Source: Torreya grandis
Lineage: Eukaryota; Streptophyta; Pinopsida; Cupressales; Taxaceae
Assembly: GCA_037957365.1 (NCBI GenBank)
Contig: JARHVA010003186.1
Span: forward strand, 702,501 to 766,500
Direction: 5' to 3'
Length of the DNA stretch: 64,000 nt
The notes under the pieces are model-generated. The model worked only from the letters and a program-made list of their open reading frames with translations. It was not told the DNA's origin and searched no databases. The stretch's first letter is position 1. Each line of letters starts with the position of its first letter. The translations under genes were made by a program, and so were the position numbers. Below, piece by piece: positions 59,534-64,000 of the stretch.

Positions 59534-61931
59534 TGGAGATTTTGTTATTATTGGCTTATAAACTGGTTACTTTATTATTTGGTTTGTACATTTTATTCCA
59601 GCTATGGTTATTGAACATTTTTAATGATTGTGGATTTTTGGCATTGATGTTTTCATTGAAGTCAAAGGTTCTTGTGAAGGTAAATGGTAAATTAAGCTTT
59701 GAGGTATGTGTATGATGAGTTTTTATGTCATCATAGTGAGTGTTGTTAGTATAAGAGAGAGTGTAATCATGGTGAATAAGGTTGATGTCAAGTATTTGTT
59801 TTGAGACTAGTGTCTAGGTGAAAGTAAGGTCAGTTTAGTTGGAAATGAGTTATGTCAAGGCACATAAGAGTGTTTCATTGATGATAATTATCATAAGTGG
59901 TGTGAGCATGTAAGGCATAGGTCAAGGTGTCAAAGGTGTTTAGGTGCATTGGAGGGTTGAGTCTATTCATGGCATGGGAAAAGTATCAGAGAAGTGATAT
60001 TAGTGTGTTATAAGTGATATTAGTGATATCTTCAAGGTGAGATTATTGAGCATTGTCTTCTCTATTGATTAGTGATCAAGATTGATATCAAGGAGCATCT
60101 TGTGAAGATGCATCTTGCATAAGGTGGATATCAATGGTGAATAGAGATAATTGGAAGAGTACAGTTGGAAATAAATAGGTACATGAAATATTTGTCATGA
60201 GTGAGGTCATTCATGAAAGAAGGAATGTTTCCATGAGTGTTTCCATGAGAGAGAAGTGTGTGGTCATGAGAAAAAAGAGTGTTGTTGGCAATGTGAAATA
60301 TGACAAGGTGATCAAGTACATATTAATAGTATATGACGTGACTAGGTCATTCTTGAAAAATAATTTGAAGATAACTAATGTCTCAAATCATTAGTATAGG
60401 TCAAGCATGGAAGGTATAGTGCATAGCAAACATAGTAATGTCATGAAGAGGCATGTTCATTATGAACATGAAGATGTATGTGTAGAGGTATTTGCATAGG
60501 TATGACATTATTTGAGGAGGATGTAAGGCATGTGATCAAGGTTTAGAGGCATCAAGGAGAGTTTTAAGGTGATCCTATAGAGGTATGACCTTCATTCTAA
60601 GTCTGCAACTAGACTAGTCCTAGACCCTGCCTGGACTAATGAGATATCATGATCTATTATCAAGGCATGTGAAAGATGTATGGTAGTGATTAAGCATGAA
60701 AGAGATTGTTTAAATGGTGTGAGATTTTTTTCTAAAGAGTGTTCTATTTTTATATCATTCAGGTAAGCATGTTTGAGTACTAGTTCTTGAGTACAAGATA
60801 TCTTGAGAAGCCTAGTCTAGACCCTATGAGAAGGTGTGTATAGTGAATTTTGGTGAATAAGTGAGCACAAGTTTGGGAGAGGTTATTTGGCAATGTATGA
60901 TCACGTAATTTTGGGTTTATATTCTTTAATCATGTTTTTAAGCACTGAAGTGTAGCCCTAATGAGATATCACACTGGCCCTTCACACAATATTATGGTCT
61001 TGCACGCTCACCCAAAGCATGCAACAAGAGACCGGTTCCCATGGGTTATGTTGTACAGTAACATACTAGTCATATTCTTGAGTTTAAACTTATATATAAT
61101 TATAAGTTACATAAAAAAGGAAATACACTACTTTAGTCCTTGTCTCATTAAGCTTAACAACTATAACTATACATATAAATGCCATGGAGTTCAAATATTA
61201 TTACACAAATTCTAAAAGTACAAGTTGTATAAATCTCATAATTAGTTATAACTACAAGTTACTCAATGGAAACCTACCATCAACTACATAACTATCAATT
61301 ATCTGGAACATTAACATCAAAATTGATTATAATATTCATAATTTTATATTATATTTCAATAAAATGATATCTAATATCATCCACATTACAATGATCTCAT
61401 ACATGGTATTCATACTTATTTTTCCCTAATCAAGTAGTTACATTAATAAATGGCATGTGAGTGATTAGCCAATGAACTCTCTTGGATTGAGAGTCATAGT
61501 AGTCTATCAATTATTTTCTCCTGAGGACTTGGGCCTTTATGCCCCCTATATACTTTTTATATGCTAGATCTTTATTTCCATGTGTCTTCCTCTTTTTGGG
61601 CTAGTACAAGACTCATGATGGTTAAAGTCTAGATGGCCTTTGAGAATCACTCCTCAACCATCTCCCACTTCCCATGTGCTTCCCAAGTCTTTCATTATTA
61701 TTTTGAGTCCTATGATCTTGGGTTCCTCATATTTATATATTATATTTGATTGGGTCTTCTTGTACTAGTACTTTCATACCCTTGTCCTTTTGTGCCTCAT
61801 TGGTTCCACATTGTGGTCCTTCTGTGCCAAGCTAGTTTTGTGTCATAGTCTTTTTATGCTATGCTCCTCTCATGTCCTAATGGTTTCATGCCAAAATAAC
61901 AAAACATATAGTCAAACTTTGAGGTCCAACA
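59534..61931 (-). repeat. 3' LTR of element 3
   Basis: About 2398 bp, plus strand TGGAGATTTTG...GTCCAACA. The right edge is set by a polypurine tract and the minus-strand LTR start TGTTGGACC. The left edge is set by the sudden resumption of element 2. GGAGA at 59529-59533 is the predicted target duplication. The partner LTR would be beyond the window. No protein motif inside; ORFs here are not supported. Confidence 0.6.
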
Positions 61932-61944
61932 TCACCCCACACAA
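61932..61944 (-). other. Polypurine tract of element 3
   Basis: Minus strand TTGTGTGGGGTGA precedes TGTTGGACC. Confidence 0.6.
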
Positions 61945-61949
61945 TACTC

Positions 61950-64000
61950 TTAGTCCATCCTGGACTAAGTCTTAGTTTCAACCTCAACCAAAAATTTAGG
62001 CTAAGTTCAATCTACTTCTTGACATTTTCCCAATGTGACAATGTGTCAAGTAGTTTTGACATTATTTATTCACTGGCCTCCTTTGATTTCTTCATCTCCT
62101 CAAGTTGGTCAGGATACTCATTGGCCTTTTTGACCAATTAGTCAAGGGATGTGTTAGCATCCTTTTGAACTTCTAATGTTGAGACTTTGCCAACAACATG
62201 TCCTTAGAGAGCTACAAAATTGGTATTGAGTTGTTTTTAATGTACATTTATTTGTTATTCCATAGATTTGACATCTTTGAATGCCTTCACATGCTCAGTG
62301 TGATCCTTTATTAAGAGGGTAGCATCTGATAACTACTACCTTTGAGATTCCTCTATGTGGCGCTGAGCTTCTGAGATTTTATTAGGTCACACTAATCTCT
62401 CAAAAATCCCATCCAAGATGGGTATTACTTCCCCAACTCTTTTGAGAGTGAACTTAAAAACTTCTAATACCTCAGTAAACTCCTTTGCCACTAATAATGC
62501 CTCATTCCTTAGTGCAAGTTGTTCTTTATAGCACTTTAATAGGATATTTACTAGGGTCTCCAATTTATTCACAACTTCCCCATCTAGAGGTATTCCATCC
62601 ACTAATGTCAGTTCTTGGCCAAAAATTGATTTATACAAATTCAATTTTTTTACCTTGGCCTTTGTGACCTCCTTTATTTTTTGTTTCAATATATCCACTT
62701 CTTCTTTGAGTGCCTTTCAGGTGTTAATCTCTTTTTCATACATTACCACTACCTAGCCATGTTTCTTCTCTACATCATGTGCATCAAAATCAAAAATTAT
62801 ATTTTGGCACATGAATTCAAAAGCCATTTTTAAAAATGTAGTGTTTTCTTGCAAAGGGATGATATTCTAGGGATCAACCCATAGTGGGGTTGGCAGTACT
62901 AAAGCTTGAGAATATAATAGGAGGTAATCTGGAGGGAGCTCAAAATGGTGCTCCTCATTATATATATCCAAAAGGAAGGACATTTATCACCTTGTGCCAA
63001 TAGTTACATCTTGGGAAAGGAAGTATAGCCAAAGAGAGATCATCCTATCTAGAATACCTATTTGGTACTAAGCACACATATTGGTGAGTATATCAAATAA
63101 AGGTGGTTCTCCTCAAAACTGGTAGGCTCTTTTCCTTTATTTAGGTCACACTCTAGAATTTTGACCTCCATGTCAATAGCTAAATAAGTGGTATTGATGG
63201 CCATCCTTCTTATCTATTGAGTATCATAATGCTCCCCCTCTTCACCAAATGGACCCCCAATATCCAATTACAAGTCATCAAAGGTGGTCTCCTCCTCTCA
63301 TATCAGGGAGGGTGTCTTTTCAAAATCAGAGTCCTCTTCCTTTTCCTTTTGGATTTTAGGTTCTTCCTACATTGGTTATTTCTCCAATGTAATTTTGAAA
63401 ATATCCCCTAATGGTAAAACCCTTGGTGGTGATGCATGAGAAGTTCTTGGAGGTGAAACTAGGGGTGGAGGAAACTACAAAGGTGAAGTTGGGGTAGAGA
63501 AACTTGTGGAGGTGCAGCTCTAGGTGGAGAAGGTCTAACTGGGAAGTTCTAAGTGGATAATTCCATAGTGGTGAGGGTCTATAAAGTATCACTTTGGTAG
63601 TCCTCTACCATTTTGGAGGATCCTACTAAGAACTTGCACTAGCAACATGCCTAGTCCACTTCTTTTTTATAAGTTGTGGTACCAGTGCAAGTTTTTATTG
63701 AGTCTGATCCTTGCCTTTTGAAGTATTTTTCTTGGTTCATAGTATGTAAAATAGATTATCTACTTGTTATCCCACCATTATCTATATGATCTTGATATTA
63801 GTCTAATTAGTCTCTTGATTTTCTCGATAGGCCTTCTTTCTAGGATAGATTTACATCTTTTGGAGAGTATAAATCTCTAAGTCGATCTAGTCTACTTCTA
63901 AGGTGAGAGTTTGTGTATCAAAAGTAAAATTCATAGAGTTGATGAACTACCACATGGAAAAGGTATAGGGTAGCTTCAACCACACTGACAGTTATCCAAA
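61950..64000 (-). pseudogene. Additional ORF of element 3 with coiled coil (partial)
   Basis: Minus-strand coding with stops from the window edge to the PPT. The first part includes NFTFDTQTLTLEVD and a basic patch (KKKWTRHVAS). Then comes a Pro-rich stretch (63380-63560), later DYLLLYSQAL, and a clean 103-codon open segment at 62387-62698 with heptad-like Leu/Val spacing (ILKQKIKEVTKAKVKKLNL). The helix continues to about 62050 (LEEMKKSKEASE). It ends at the PPT. No domain recognised; architecture resembles the extra ORFs of elements 1 and 2. Confidence 0.6.

Larger units (their letters stand above)
59534..64000 (-). mobile_element. Element 3: LTR retrotransposon (3' part only) inserted in element 2
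   Basis: 3' LTR, PPT and a long minus-strand additional ORF running off the window. Same orientation as element 2. Its LTR (2.4 kb) is unrelated to that of element 2 (0.47 kb), so this is a different family. Confidence 0.6.

Noticed and set aside
59534..60960. GTG/ATG-rich region with several ORFs considered as a host gene exon
   Set aside because: Frames are short, without motif, and the interval is explained as an LTR by its two edges.
1..64000. tRNA, rRNA or small RNA genes
   Set aside because: I saw no cloverleaf B-box plus A-box pair or rRNA-like sequence; tRNA-like strings occur only as primer-binding sites.

Overview
The window looks like intergenic DNA from a large plant genome, most likely a gymnosperm. 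It is AT-rich and almost devoid of CpG. It shows no tRNA, rRNA or intact host gene, and consists almost entirely of old, mutually nested LTR retrotransposons. Every reading frame I could assign belongs to a retroelement, and all are broken by stops or frameshifts. The plant assignment rests on Ty3/gypsy (Tat/Ogre-like) protein motifs and long elements with extra ORFs. The gymnosperm guess rests on the age and nesting of the copies and is not proven. Names (1, 2, 3, B, C, D, E) are mine; boundaries come from hand-aligned direct repeats, TG...CA ends, primer-binding sites, polypurine tracts and target duplications.

Left half (about 1.3-33 kb): the host is a minus-strand gypsy relic 'E', seen in pieces at 16256-18320 (protease and gag C-terminal half) and 28153-28633 (gag N-terminal half). 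It is split by three insertions. Element 1 (2201-16250, plus strand, TSD TATAT) is a 14-kb Tat/Ogre-like element carrying an ORF upstream of gag, gag-protease-RT-RNase H-integrase, and a long extra ORF before its 3' LTR. Element B (18321-28152, minus) sits inside E's gag and has protease but no RT or integrase. A solo LTR of family C (28634-30658, perfect TSD ATAAG) carries an internal 707-bp tandem duplication. The first ~760 bases look like the 3' end of a plus-oriented relative of element D.

Right half (about 34-64 kb): the host is minus-strand element D (3' LTR edge at 34531, PPT 34532-34545, body to 41594, then 49216-50385, then beyond the window). D's pol is internally deleted so that the RT start joins the integrase C-terminus. 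D is interrupted by element C (41595-49215, minus, gag-protease only) and by element 2 (from 50386, minus), a relative of element 1 with RT, RNase H, integrase and the same extra ORF. Element 2 is itself cut at 59533/59534 by element 3, of which a 2.4-kb 3' LTR and a coiled-coil extra ORF are visible to the window end.

The youngest-looking feature is a 703-bp copia-like solo LTR (35819-36521) in D's 3' region. It keeps a CpG-rich patch and is flanked by a 137-bp direct duplication instead of the usual ~5 bp. Other non-standard structure includes hairpin arrays shared by B and C, a twelve-copy GCCANGTGTC array inside B, and strikingly C-to-T-biased decay in which one 114-codon stretch of gag carries 13 stops with no frameshift.
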